NCBI GenBank assembly: GCA_015487515.1
Contig: WFPQ01000004.1
Location: 1 to 6,233, forward strand
Length of the DNA: 6,233 nt
Reading direction: 5' to 3'
Source of the DNA: Hyphomicrobiales bacterium
GTDB taxonomy: Bacteria > Pseudomonadota > Alphaproteobacteria > Rhizobiales > Devosiaceae
This document shows, in pieces, positions 1-6,233 of the stretch. The notes beneath the pieces are model-generated. The model saw only the letters and a program-made list of their open reading frames with translations, did not search any database and was not told the DNA's origin. Each line of letters begins with the position of its first letter. Positions within the stretch are counted from its first letter, which is position 1. The position numbers and the translations under genes are program-made.

Positions 1-1046
1 CCCATGGCCGGTATGTCAGCATCATCCCTTAGAACCAGTTCGTCTATGTCCGAAGAATTGGCGATGATGCGCGAGGCCACCCCCTCCCTTTCGGCAATCG
101 CCTTTACCAGCACACGCAAAAGGTCACCTACCGGCCCCTTGGCCGAAGGGCCGGAGCGCCGTTTCGGCATGGAGGGCAGTTGATCTTCAGGAATGGCCTC
201 GATCCTTTTTACCAGTTCGATGATTTCCCGGCCCAGGCCAGAGGCTGCAAATCCCCTTGGCACGGCGCGCAACCTGTCAAACTCCCCCTGTGACCCGGGG
301 CGCTGAATGGCCAGTTCATAAAGGGCATCATCCTTTAATATACGGCGCCGGGGCCGGTTGCTTTCCTGGGCCCTTCGTTCCCTTAAGGCTGCCAGCTCCC
401 TTAGGGCTGCCAGGTCTCGAGGGCGGTTGACCTTTGATTTAAGGCGTTTCCAGGCATCTTCTGGCCTGATCATGTAGGTGGCAATGTTTTCAAGGGTTTT
501 TTGCTCATCCCTCATCCATGAAGTCCGGTTCAGTTCCCTGAGTTTTCTTGAAAGTTCAAGGTATATGTCGCGCAGGTAAGTGACATCGGCCAGGGCATAG
601 GCCATCTGCTTTTTGCTCAGGGGCCGGGCGGCCCAGTCGGTAAAGCGGGAACTCTTGTCTATCCTGGCACCGACGATCGATCCGACCAGCCTGTCATAGG
701 ATATGGCATCGCCAAAACCGCAGACGCTGGCCGCTATCTGGGTATCGAAAATCGGTGCCGGTACGGATCCGGTCATTTTCACGAAAATCTCCACGTCCTG
801 GCGGGCCGCATGAAAAACCTTGACAATGGCGGGATCGGCCAGCAGGTCCAGCAGCGGTTCAAGGTCGATTCCCTCCGCCATCGGATCGACCAGAACTGCC
901 TCTTTGCTGGTGGCGACCTGAATCAGGCACAATATGGGCCAATAAGTGGTTTCCCGGTGAAATTCGGTATCGACGGTTATGAAGTCGAATTCCTGAGCCT
1001 GCCGGCAAAAAGTTTTCAGGTCATCTGTTCTGGTAATCAGTTGCAT
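1..1046 (-). CDS. rnd: Ribonuclease D, 3' end of gene missing (cut by window edge)
   Basis: This is a DEDD-superfamily 3'-5' exoribonuclease that trims the 3' ends of tRNA precursors and other small RNAs in the cytoplasm. I translated the minus strand from the ATG at 1046-1044 and found 348 codons open to the left edge; typical family members are about 380-400 residues, so only the C-terminal tail is lost. The catalytic signature is complete: Exo I VDTEF with D26 and E28, Exo II FHAARQD with D84, and Exo III YALAD with Y150 and D154 (the DEDDy type). An HRDC domain follows at about residues 205-285 (PRDLAALRE, then PRRRILKDDALYELA), as in canonical RNase D. A purine-rich GAGGG (1059-1063) lies 12 nt upstream of the start, which is rather far. 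The gene is divergent from aspS, an arrangement familiar in alphaproteobacteria. Nothing suggests that it is broken. Confidence 0.95.
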   Translation of the reverse strand, partial: MQLITRTDDLKTFCRQAQEFDFITVDTEFHRETTYWPILCLIQVATSKEAVLVDPMAEGIDLEPLLDLLADPAIVKVFHAARQDVEIFVKMTGSVPAPIFDTQIAASVCGFGDAISYDRLVGSIVGARIDKSSRFTDWAARPLSKKQMAYALADVTYLRDIYLELSRKLRELNRTSWMRDEQKTLENIATYMIRPEDAWKRLKSKVNRPRDLAALRELAALRERRAQESNRPRRRILKDDALYELAIQRPGSQGEFDRLRAVPRGFAASGLGREIIELVKRIEAIPEDQLPSMPKRRSGPSAKGPVGDLLRVLVKAIAEREGVASRIIANSSDIDELVLRDDADIPAM

Positions 1047-1128
1047 AAAGTGCCCATTCCCTCTATTCGAGGCTGAAACGATTTTGGATTTTGAAATATC
1101 TGTCTAACAGCACCAAGAGAATTAAACC
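1047..1128. promoter_or_regulatory. Divergent rnd/aspS control region
   Basis: These 82 bp separate the two start codons and must carry both 5' ends unless transcription starts inside the opposite gene. Toward aspS, an AAGAGA (1115-1120) lies 8 nt before the ATG and is an acceptable ribosome binding site. The segment 1080-1110 is AT-rich, with TTGGAT (1084-1089) and TAACAG (1105-1110), but their 15-nt spacing is poor for a sigma-70 type promoter. I see no clear -35/-10 pair or operator. The region is called regulatory on position rather than on a strong motif. Confidence 0.4.
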
Positions 1129-2928
1129 ATGCATAAATACCGCACCCATAACTGCGCCCAGCTCAACACGAGCAACGGGGGTCAAGATGTACGTCTTAGC
1201 GGCTGGGTGCACCGGGTGCGCGACCACGGGGGAGTGCTGTTCGTGGATCTGCGCGACCATTACGGCATTACCCAATGCGTGGCCGATCCCGATTCCCCCG
1301 CTTTTGCCGCGGTCGAGGAACTCAGGGCCGAAAGCGTGATAAGGATCGACGGGCTGGTAAGAGCCCGGGAGGCCGAAGCAGTCAACCCGGCCCTGCCCAC
1401 GGGCGAGATCGAGGTCTTCATCAATGATCTGGAAGTATTGGGTCCGGCAAGGGAATTGCCGCTGCCGGTTTTCGGAGAGCAGGAATATCCCGAGGATGTT
1501 CGCCTGACCAACAGGTTTCTGGACTTGAGGCGCGAGCGCATCCATAACAATATCATCATGCGCTCCAGGATCATCACCTATTTGCGCAACAAGATGATTG
1601 AAGCCGGCTTCATGGAATTCCAGACCCCGATTCTGACCGCCTCCAGCCCGGAGGGGGCCCGGGATTTCCTGGTTCCTTCGCGCCTTCACCCCGGAAAATT
1701 CTATGCCCTTCCCCAGGCCCCGCAACAGTTCAAGCAATTGCTGATGATTGCCGGGTTTGACCGTTACTTTCAGATTGCCCCCTGCTTTCGGGACGAGGAC
1801 GCCCGGGCCGACCGTTCTCCGGGGGAATTTTACCAACTCGATATCGAAATGAGTTTTGTCGAACAGGAAGATGTCTTTGAAGCCATCGAACCGGTTTTGC
1901 GCGGGGTATTTGAAGAATTCGGCAATGGCAGGCCCGTCAGCGACAAGTTCCCCCGTATTCCCTATGAACAGGCAATCAGCAAATATGGCACCGACAAGCC
2001 CGATCTGCGCAACCCGATCGAGATGGAGGACGTAACCGGACATTTTGCCGGTTCCGGTTTCAAGATATTTGCCTCCCAGATTGCCAGTGATCCAAAGGTC
2101 AGGGTCTGGGCGATCCCGGCCCCCGGCGGCGGTTCCCGGGCCTTTTGCGACAGGATGAATTCCTGGGCCCAGAAACAGGGCCAGCCCGGACTGGGCTATA
2201 TCTTTTTGCGGGACGGGGAGGGGGCAGGCCCCATTGCCAAGAATATCGGCCCGGAACGAACCGCCGCCCTGCGGGAGCAACTTGGCCTTGAAGACGGGGA
2301 TGCCATGTTCTTTGTCTGCGGCCTGCCGGACAAATTTGCCACATTTGCCGGAGCCGCCCGCACCAAGGTCGGCACCGATCTGAAACTGATCGACGAAGAC
2401 CGGTTTGCCCTGTGCTGGATTGTTGATTTTCCCATGTTCGAATGGGACGAGGAAAACGAAAAGATAGATTTTTCCCACAATCCGTTCTCCATGCCCCAGG
2501 GCGGGCTGGAAGCCCTTGAAAGCAAGGATCCGCTCAGCATCAATGCCTATCAGTATGATATAGTTTGCAACGGCTTCGAGCTCAGTTCGGGCGCCATCCG
2601 AAACCACCGCCCCGAGATCATGCGCAAGGCCTTTAAGATTGCCGGCTATGAACAGTCGGTACTGGAAGAAAAATTCGGCGGCATGCTGCGCGCCATGGAA
2701 TACGGAGCTCCACCCCACGGGGGAACGGCCCCCGGAATCGATCGTATCGTAATGCTGCTTTGCGGCGAGGAAAACCTGCGCGAGGTAACTGCCTTTCCCA
2801 TGAACCAGCAGGCCCAGGACCTGCTGATGGATGCTCCCTCAGGCGTCAGCGCCCGGCAATTGCGCGAATTACATATCCGCCCCAACCTCCCTGGAAAGGG
2901 AGACCAGCCCGCCGGCGCGAGGCCATAA
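1129..2928 (+). CDS. aspS: Aspartyl-tRNA synthetase, bacterial type (possibly non-discriminating Asp/Asn)
   Basis: This class IIb synthetase charges tRNA with aspartate in the cytoplasm using ATP. The 599 residues match the usual bacterial length. An N-terminal OB-fold anticodon-binding domain (about 1-105) starts with the typical YRTHNC...[13 protein letters not shown]. The catalytic core holds motif 2 ([11 protein letters not shown], from F220, then GEFYQLDIE). A bacterial GAD-type insertion lies at about 290-425. FSHNPFS (448-454) and motif 3 (GGTAPGIDR, ending at R539) follow. The ATG at 1129 is preceded by AAGAGA at 8 nt and gives the N-terminus expected for the family. H33, in RDHGG, corresponds to the histidine linked with non-discriminating enzymes that also make Asp-tRNA(Asn), so an amidotransferase GatCAB may act downstream; this is inference. 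The usual C-terminus is around ELHIR; here it extends by [15 protein letters not shown]. The final six residues and the TAA lie inside the tandem repeat at 2906-2986. Confidence 0.97.
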   Translation: MHKYRTHNCAQLNTSNGGQDVRLSGWVHRVRDHGGVLFVDLRDHYGITQCVADPDSPAFAAVEELRAESVIRIDGLVRAREAEAVNPALPTGEIEVFINDLEVLGPARELPLPVFGEQEYPEDVRLTNRFLDLRRERIHNNIIMRSRIITYLRNKMIEAGFMEFQTPILTASSPEGARDFLVPSRLHPGKFYALPQAPQQFKQLLMIAGFDRYFQIAPCFRDEDARADRSPGEFYQLDIEMSFVEQEDVFEAIEPVLRGVFEEFGNGRPVSDKFPRIPYEQAISKYGTDKPDLRNPIEMEDVTGHFAGSGFKIFASQIASDPKVRVWAIPAPGGGSRAFCDRMNSWAQKQGQPGLGYIFLRDGEGAGPIAKNIGPERTAALREQLGLEDGDAMFFVCGLPDKFATFAGAARTKVGTDLKLIDEDRFALCWIVDFPMFEWDEENEKIDFSHNPFSMPQGGLEALESKDPLSINAYQYDIVCNGFELSSGAIRNHRPEIMRKAFKIAGYEQSVLEEKFGGMLRAMEYGAPPHGGTAPGIDRIVMLLCGEENLREVTAFPMNQQAQDLLMDAPSGVSARQLRELHIRPNLPGKGDQPAGARP

Positions 2929-2986
2929 AGCCCGCCGGCGCGAGGCCATAAAGCCCGCCGGCGCGAGGCCATAAAGCCCGCCGGCG
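2906..2986. repeat. 23-bp tandem palindromic array, 3.5 identical copies
   Basis: Three perfect 23-bp units begin at 2906, 2929 and 2952, followed by a 12-nt partial copy at 2975-2986. Each unit contains the 8-bp palindrome CGCCGGCG (2910, 2933, 2956, 2979), separated by the same 15-nt spacer CGAGGCCATAAAGCC. The array therefore runs from palindrome to palindrome: four palindromes and three spacers. Neighbouring palindromes can pair as 8-bp GC stems, and inside each spacer GGC and GCC can add 3 bp around CATAAA. Pairing 1 with 2 and 3 with 4 gives two consecutive strong hairpins on either strand. The first copy encodes the C-terminal PAGARP and stop codon of aspS. No T-tract follows, so it is not a classical intrinsic terminator; mRNA 3'-end protection, attenuation or a REP-like genomic repeat are possible roles. 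The function is unknown. Confidence 0.93.
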
Positions 2987-3096
2987 TTCATGGCATTTAA
3001 AAAATTGCAAAATCGCTGCTTTTGTTGAGAAAGGGTTTGGATTTTCATGACCGCATATGCCGGCAAAACTTCTGATATTGGTTAATCGGATGTTAG
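2987..3096. other. AT-richer spacer between the repeat array and the EAL gene
   Basis: This 110-bp stretch probably holds the promoter of the downstream phosphodiesterase gene, but I cannot identify one convincingly. AGAAAGGG (3028-3035) resembles a ribosome binding site and lies 11 nt before an ATG at 3047, which opens only a 12-codon frame ending at 3085. Another ATG at 3057 opens a frame that overlaps the start of the EAL gene out of frame. A TGGCA near 2991 and a TTGC further on recall sigma-54 elements, but their spacing is wrong. Confidence 0.3.
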
Positions 3097-4776
3097 TTGC
3101 TCGCAGCATATCATTCCTGCCAGATCGGATCATTCCACGGGTGCGGGCGCTTGCAATCCAGAACCAACATAATTTTGCTGATTGTTGCCATATTGGCCTT
3201 CGTTCCCATTCTGGCGCTGGGCTTCGTGCTGGACGGCTATATAAAGAACCGCGAATCCTCGGCCATCTTGCGTACGGCCAACGATATTTCCGGGGAAACC
3301 CAGTCTGCCGTCTATGAAGCAATCCAGGTAATTCAGGATGTCCTGACCGGTGCTCCATCCCTGTGCACCCCGTCATTCATGGACAACATGTACCTGCGCA
3401 TGCAGCGCAGCTCCTTCGTGCGCCAGATCGTAATCAAAAACGACCTCGGGGTCAGGTATTGCGAAGCTCTCGGGGGGAATATAGCCTATGACACCCTGTC
3501 CGAAAAACTTTCGATACCGGGAAGGCAGGAGGTGATTTCTGCCGTACGCATGCCCGGTCTCGAAGCACCGGGTCTGAGGGTGGAATATGCCATAGACGAA
3601 AACAAGACAATCGCCACCTTTATCACCTTCAACCATATTCTTTCCTCCATGAAAATGCCCCCCGGGCTTGATGAAGCCAGCCTGTTGCGCATGGCATTTG
3701 CCGATGGAACCGAATTGTTTTCCATCGGAGATCCCCAGACTTTTGACGGGGAGGATCAGTTTGACAATTTCATCAAGGTGGTTTCCCTGGCCGGGGACGT
3801 GCCCATACGGCTCGAGGTTGCGGTTCCCTTTTCAAAGATACGGGCCAGATATGCCGATCTTTACATATGGATGACCATCCTGGCCTGCATCTTCAGCGCC
3901 AGCATCCTTATCGGGGCCATCCATATTTCCAGGAAAAGTTCCCTGCCATCCTTTGACCTGGAACATGCAATTGCTGCCGGGGACATAAAGCCATTCTATC
4001 AGCCGGTGATAGATGTAAGCACCGGGCGGGTTTACGGGTGTGAAGTGCTGGCGCGCTGGGTCAAGAAGAACGGTGATGTCATTTCCCCCGGGGCCTTCAT
4101 TGAATATGCGGAAGTGTCCGGGCTGGCCATACCCATGACAATCAGCATCATGGAAACGGTGCGCCGGGACCTGGAAGAAATAAGCGCCATGAACCCGGAC
4201 CTCAAGATCAGCATAAACCTGTTCGAGGGGCATTTCCGGGACGGTTCGGTGGTCGATGACGTGGCAGCCATTTTTTCCGGTTCCAGAATAAACCTGCGCC
4301 AGCTGGTGTTCGAAATAACCGAACGCCATCCCCTTGGCAACAATGCCCAGGCCACCGGTGTCATTGCCGGCCTGCAGTCCATGGGGTGCAAGGTGGCCAT
4401 GGATGATGTGGGCACCGGTCACTCGAACCTGGCCTATATCCAGACCCTTGGCGTTGATATCATCAAGATCGACAAGGTGTTCATCGACCCCATAACCAGG
4501 CAAACCACGGCAATGCCCATTCTTGACAGCCTGATATCCCTGGCCAGCGAGTTGAACGCGGGAATAATAGCCGAAGGCGTGGAAAGCCAGGATCAGGCCC
4601 TTTACCTGCGCTCAAAGGGAGTAAGGCATCTGCAGGGCTTCCTGTTCTCTCCTGCCATACCAGCTGACAAATACATGGAGATGGTAAACAGCCTTAACGG
4701 CCGCAATACCATGCCTGCGGGTGGCCATGACAATGGAAATGGAAAAATGTCACAAGACGACAGGGACGCAGCCTGA
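3097..4776 (+). CDS. Membrane c-di-GMP phosphodiesterase with periplasmic CSS-motif domain and EAL domain (PdeC/YjcC-like)
   Basis: This protein likely hydrolyses cyclic di-GMP to pGpG at the inner membrane. Numbering is from the TTG at 3097. A first membrane helix (about 25-48) is followed by a periplasmic region (about 49-254) that begins like the CSS family: LCTP with C90, then YCEALG with C122. A second helix (about 255-277) leads to a cytoplasmic EAL domain (about 286-540). Expected catalytic and metal residues are present: E316 (EVLARW, the EAL position), N374, E406 (VFEITER), D436 and D437 (MDDVGTGHSN), K457 (IIKID), E493 and E496 (AEGVES), and Q513 (LQGF), so the enzyme looks active. 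In E. coli PdeC the paired cysteines form a Dsb-dependent disulfide that controls activity. Here the CSS triad reads Cys-Glu-Ala. The start is uncertain: TTG 3097 directly follows an in-frame TAG, while TTG 3151 gives a cleaner N-terminus (MQSRTN, then the helix) and 541 residues. Neither has a good ribosome binding site. The C-terminal 25 residues are hydrophilic and low in complexity. Confidence 0.9.
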   Translation: MLAAYHSCQIGSFHGCGRLQSRTNIILLIVAILAFVPILALGFVLDGYIKNRESSAILRTANDISGETQSAVYEAIQVIQDVLTGAPSLCTPSFMDNMYLRMQRSSFVRQIVIKNDLGVRYCEALGGNIAYDTLSEKLSIPGRQEVISAVRMPGLEAPGLRVEYAIDENKTIATFITFNHILSSMKMPPGLDEASLLRMAFADGTELFSIGDPQTFDGEDQFDNFIKVVSLAGDVPIRLEVAVPFSKIRARYADLYIWMTILACIFSASILIGAIHISRKSSLPSFDLEHAIAAGDIKPFYQPVIDVSTGRVYGCEVLARWVKKNGDVISPGAFIEYAEVSGLAIPMTISIMETVRRDLEEISAMNPDLKISINLFEGHFRDGSVVDDVAAIFSGSRINLRQLVFEITERHPLGNNAQATGVIAGLQSMGCKVAMDDVGTGHSNLAYIQTLGVDIIKIDKVFIDPITRQTTAMPILDSLISLASELNAGIIAEGVESQDQALYLRSKGVRHLQGFLFSPAIPADKYMEMVNSLNGRNTMPAGGHDNGNGKMSQDDRDAA

Positions 4777-4786
4777 TCCCTTGAAC

Positions 4787-4802
4787 ACCGGGCCGGTTTT
4801 TT
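4787..4802 (+). terminator. Candidate intrinsic terminator after the EAL gene
   Basis: ACCG (4787-4790) and CGGT (4794-4797) can form a 4-bp GC-rich stem around a GGC loop, immediately followed by a run of T up to 4802. It lies 10 bp past the stop codon of the phosphodiesterase gene, in the right place and orientation. The stem is short, so termination may be partial. Confidence 0.45.
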
Positions 4803-4843
4803 ATGGCTGCCATGTTTCCCGTCTGTCCCGCGGCCTTCTTTAC

Positions 4844-4872
4844 TTGTCGAAAACCCCCTGAAAAATGATATT
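4844..4872 (+). promoter_or_regulatory. Possible sigma-70-like promoter upstream of maeB
   Basis: TTGTCG and GATATT are separated by 17 nt in an AT-rich stretch beyond the EAL-gene terminator and point toward maeB. Each hexamer differs from the consensus at two positions. It is the best pair I can see in the spacer, but the distance of about 290 bp to the start codon leaves room for a closer promoter that I did not recognise. Confidence 0.2.
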
Positions 4873-4980
4873 TTTCAAATTTTCCCCAGATGTGCTGATT
4901 TGTCCTGCCGGCGCCATCATTGCTACGTTACGGCTAAATGGCAACTCAACACATTGTTTTACAAGCATTTTTAATAAGAA

Positions 4981-5051
4981 GGCAAAAACCTGGGCTCCAG
5001 TCGCCCTTGAAGGTTGTTGATTATGCAGCCCCAAAAGCTGGCACTTTTGCC
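4981..5051 (+). ncRNA. Possible structured leader RNA element upstream of maeB
   Basis: Nested complementary segments suggest a three-way fold of about 71 nt. GGCAAAA (4981-4987) pairs with TTTTGCC (5045-5051). Inside it AACCT (4987-4991) can pair with AGGTT (5011-5015), enclosing GGGC (4992-4995) with GCCC (5003-5006) around a 7-nt loop. A second arm pairs CAGC (from about 5030) with GCTG around CCCAAAA. The one-base overlap at 4987 means the outer or the inner stem must lose a pair. It matches no RNA family I recognise, and chance complementarity is quite possible. It lies about 110 nt before the maeB start. Confidence 0.15.
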
Positions 5052-5149
5052 AACAAGTCTTTATGCAATGTCTTGAATTCAGCCGGCAAATCCCGATTCC
5101 ATGATTACCAGTGGCGATCAAGGGATTGACGGCACGTGTTTTTGAAAAA

Positions 5150-5154
5150 AGGGG
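5150..5154 (+). promoter_or_regulatory. Ribosome binding site of maeB
   Basis: AGGGG follows a run of A and sits 5 nt before the ATG at 5160. It is the clearest Shine-Dalgarno sequence in the window and supports that start codon. Confidence 0.7.
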
Positions 5155-5159
5155 CGATC

Positions 5160-6233
5160 ATGTCTGACAATGATAGTGAAAAAACCGAAGCATTGCGCGA
5201 GGCAGCATTACACTTTCACAAATGGCCGCTACCCGGAAAGCTGGAAATAACCCCCACAAAGCCGTTGGCCAACCAGCGGGACCTGGCCCTGGCCTATTCA
5301 CCGGGAGTTGCCGCCCCCTGCGAGGAAATTGCCCGGGAACCGGAACTGGCCGCCGATTATACGGCCCGCAGCAACCTTGTCGGAGTCATAAGCAATGGCA
5401 CCGCGGTTCTGGGCCTTGGCTCCATAGGGGCCCTTGCTTCAAAACCGGTCATGGAAGGCAAGGCGGTTCTGTTCAAGAAATTTGCCGGCATCGATGCCAT
5501 GGATATCGAGGTGGCAGAAACCGACCCCAAGCGCTTTATCGAGGTGGTGGCCCCGCTGGAGCCCACCTTTGGCGGTATCAACCTTGAGGACATCAAGGCC
5601 CCGGACTGTTTTGAAATCGAGGAAAGCCTGCGTTCGCGCATGAACATCCCCGTCTTTCACGACGACCAGCACGGAACCGCCATAATAGTTGCGGCTGCCG
5701 TCATGAATGGCCTGAAACTGGCCAACAAGTCCATTGAAAACATCAAGATATGCACATCCGGTGCCGGGGCTGCGGCCATTGCCTGCCTCAATCTTCTGGT
5801 CAGCCTCGGGGCCCGCCGCAAAAACATATTCATCGGCGACCGCGAGGGATTGGTTACAAAGCGCCGTTCGGACAATGTCGATCGCTGGCGCAGGGCCTTT
5901 GCCCAGGATGTTGAAGCAGAAACCCTGGCCGAAGTCATGCCTGGGGCCGACGTGTTTTTGGGCCTTTCGGCCGCCGGGGCCCTGAAGCCGGAAATGATCG
6001 AACACATGGCCGAAAAGCCCCTGATTCTGGCCCTGTCCAACCCGGTACCCGAAATCATGCCCGAACTGGCCCTCAAGGTACGTCCCGATGCCATGATGTG
6101 CACCGGCCGCTCCGACTATCCCAACCAGGTCAACAATGTTTTGTGCTTTCCCTTCATATTTCGTGGTGCGCTGGATGTGGGGGCAACCACCATCAACGAG
6201 GAAATGAAGATGGCGGCGGTCATGGCCATAGCC
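5160..6233 (+). CDS. maeB: NADP-dependent malic enzyme, N-terminal catalytic half (cut by window edge)
   Basis: This cytoplasmic enzyme oxidatively decarboxylates L-malate to pyruvate and CO2, typically reducing NADP+, and so links the TCA cycle to pyruvate and biosynthetic reductant. I translated 358 codons from the ATG at 5160, open to the right edge. Family landmarks are in order: [17 protein letters not shown] near the start, [11 protein letters not shown] with the catalytic Tyr Y46, [23 protein letters not shown]... as a split motif leading to the general-base Lys K101, the metal ligands E143 and D144 (GGINLEDI) and D168 and D169 ([10 protein letters not shown]), and a Rossmann GAGAAA at 201-206. 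[21 protein letters not shown]... near the end is also typical, shown here in part. In alphaproteobacteria this form is usually about 750-770 residues with a C-terminal phosphotransacetylase-like regulatory domain; that part, if present, lies outside the window. NADP preference is inferred from the family. A good AGGGG ribosome binding site supports the start. Confidence 0.95.
   Translation, partial: MSDNDSEKTEALREAALHFHKWPLPGKLEITPTKPLANQRDLALAYSPGVAAPCEEIAREPELAADYTARSNLVGVISNGTAVLGLGSIGALASKPVMEGKAVLFKKFAGIDAMDIEVAETDPKRFIEVVAPLEPTFGGINLEDIKAPDCFEIEESLRSRMNIPVFHDDQHGTAIIVAAAVMNGLKLANKSIENIKICTSGAGAAAIACLNLLVSLGARRKNIFIGDREGLVTKRRSDNVDRWRRAFAQDVEAETLAEVMPGADVFLGLSAAGALKPEMIEHMAEKPLILALSNPVPEIMPELALKVRPDAMMCTGRSDYPNQVNNVLCFPFIFRGALDVGATTINEEMKMAAVMAIA

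Larger units (their letters stand above)
4803..5159. other. Non-coding spacer and probable long 5' leader of maeB
   Basis: About 357 bp with no convincing gene. Short open frames exist on both strands (for example 4938-5129 plus and 4840-5121 minus), but they lack ribosome binding sites and recognisable protein character. The stretch is more AT-rich than its neighbours. One promoter-like pair is visible on the plus strand: TTGTCG (4844-4849) and GATATT (4867-4872) with 17-nt spacing, roughly 290 bp before maeB. If it is used, maeB would have a leader of about 280 nt containing the two inverted-repeat structures noted separately. A GATTC (5095-5099) fits the GANTC site methylated by CcrM in alphaproteobacteria, but a single site means little. 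Confidence 0.4.

Noticed and set aside
378..413. 18-bp imperfect tandem duplication (16 of 18 identical) inside rnd, giving LAALRE twice
   Set aside because: RNase D homologues, as I recall them, have a similar LAxLRELAAxRE stretch at this HRDC boundary with no length change, so this is normal family sequence rather than a new duplication.
1063..2718. Long 551-codon open frame on the minus strand opposite aspS
   Set aside because: It is the antisense shadow of a strongly conserved synthetase gene, has no recognisable domain character, and is explained by codon bias in aspS.
2906..2986. CRISPR array
   Set aside because: The spacers are only 15 nt and identical to each other, the repeated palindrome is 8 bp, and no cas gene is present. 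It is a plain tandem repeat.
2991..3009. Sigma-54 promoter (TGGCA followed by TTGC)
   Set aside because: There are 13 nt between the GG and GC elements instead of the required 10.
2846..3376. Minus-strand open frame with a repetitive Gly/Ala/Arg-rich segment
   Set aside because: The repetition is the translated 23-bp array, whose reverse strand has no stop in any frame. The flanks are antisense to aspS and to the EAL gene.
3097..4776. GGDEF domain or a bifunctional cyclase/phosphodiesterase
   Set aside because: The region before the EAL domain is a membrane-bounded periplasmic domain. No GGDEF motif is present.
4938..5129. Small plus-strand open frame of 63 codons between the EAL gene and maeB (and its minus-strand counterpart 4840-5121)
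   Set aside because: No ribosome binding site, no recognisable protein features, and it overlaps the likely maeB leader. There is no support beyond being open.
5130..5146. Sigma-54 promoter upstream of maeB (GGCACG half-site)
   Set aside because: The -24-like half is good, but the invariant GC of the -12 element is missing at the right spacing, and it lies almost on the ribosome binding site.

Overview
The window looks like a chromosomal core region of an alphaproteobacterium. The evidence is the divergent rnd/aspS pair, the alphaproteobacterial style of the aspartyl-tRNA synthetase and of the malic enzyme N-terminal half, and the moderately GC-rich coding sequence. I cannot place it below class level. 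There is no sign of a phage, transposase, integrase, CRISPR array, rRNA or tRNA gene.

Layout, left to right. Positions 1-1046 (minus strand) hold the N-terminal 348 codons of ribonuclease D (rnd), cut by the left edge. An 82-bp divergent spacer separates it from aspS (1129-2928, plus strand), a complete bacterial-type aspartyl-tRNA synthetase. The last six codons and the stop of aspS lie inside a short tandem array (2906-2986): three and a half identical 23-bp units, equal to four 8-bp palindromes separated by three identical 15-nt spacers. After about 110 bp of AT-richer sequence comes a gene for a membrane-bound cyclic-di-GMP phosphodiesterase (3097 or 3151 to 4776). It has a periplasmic CSS-type redox sensor domain and an apparently intact EAL domain. 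A small intrinsic terminator candidate follows, then a roughly 360-bp non-coding stretch with two possible RNA folds, then the first 358 codons of an NADP-type malic enzyme (maeB, 5160-6233), cut by the right edge.

The genes do not form one pathway. Ribonuclease D (tRNA 3' trimming) and AspRS (tRNA charging) share a tRNA theme and a divergent control region. The EAL protein would lower c-di-GMP in response to the envelope thiol state. Malic enzyme links C4-dicarboxylates to pyruvate and NADPH. The EAL gene and maeB appear to be separate transcription units.

I did not find a convincing undescribed system. The oddest structure is the 23-bp palindromic array overlapping the aspS stop codon. The next most interesting point is the altered CSS triad (Cys-Glu-Ala) in the phosphodiesterase sensor domain.
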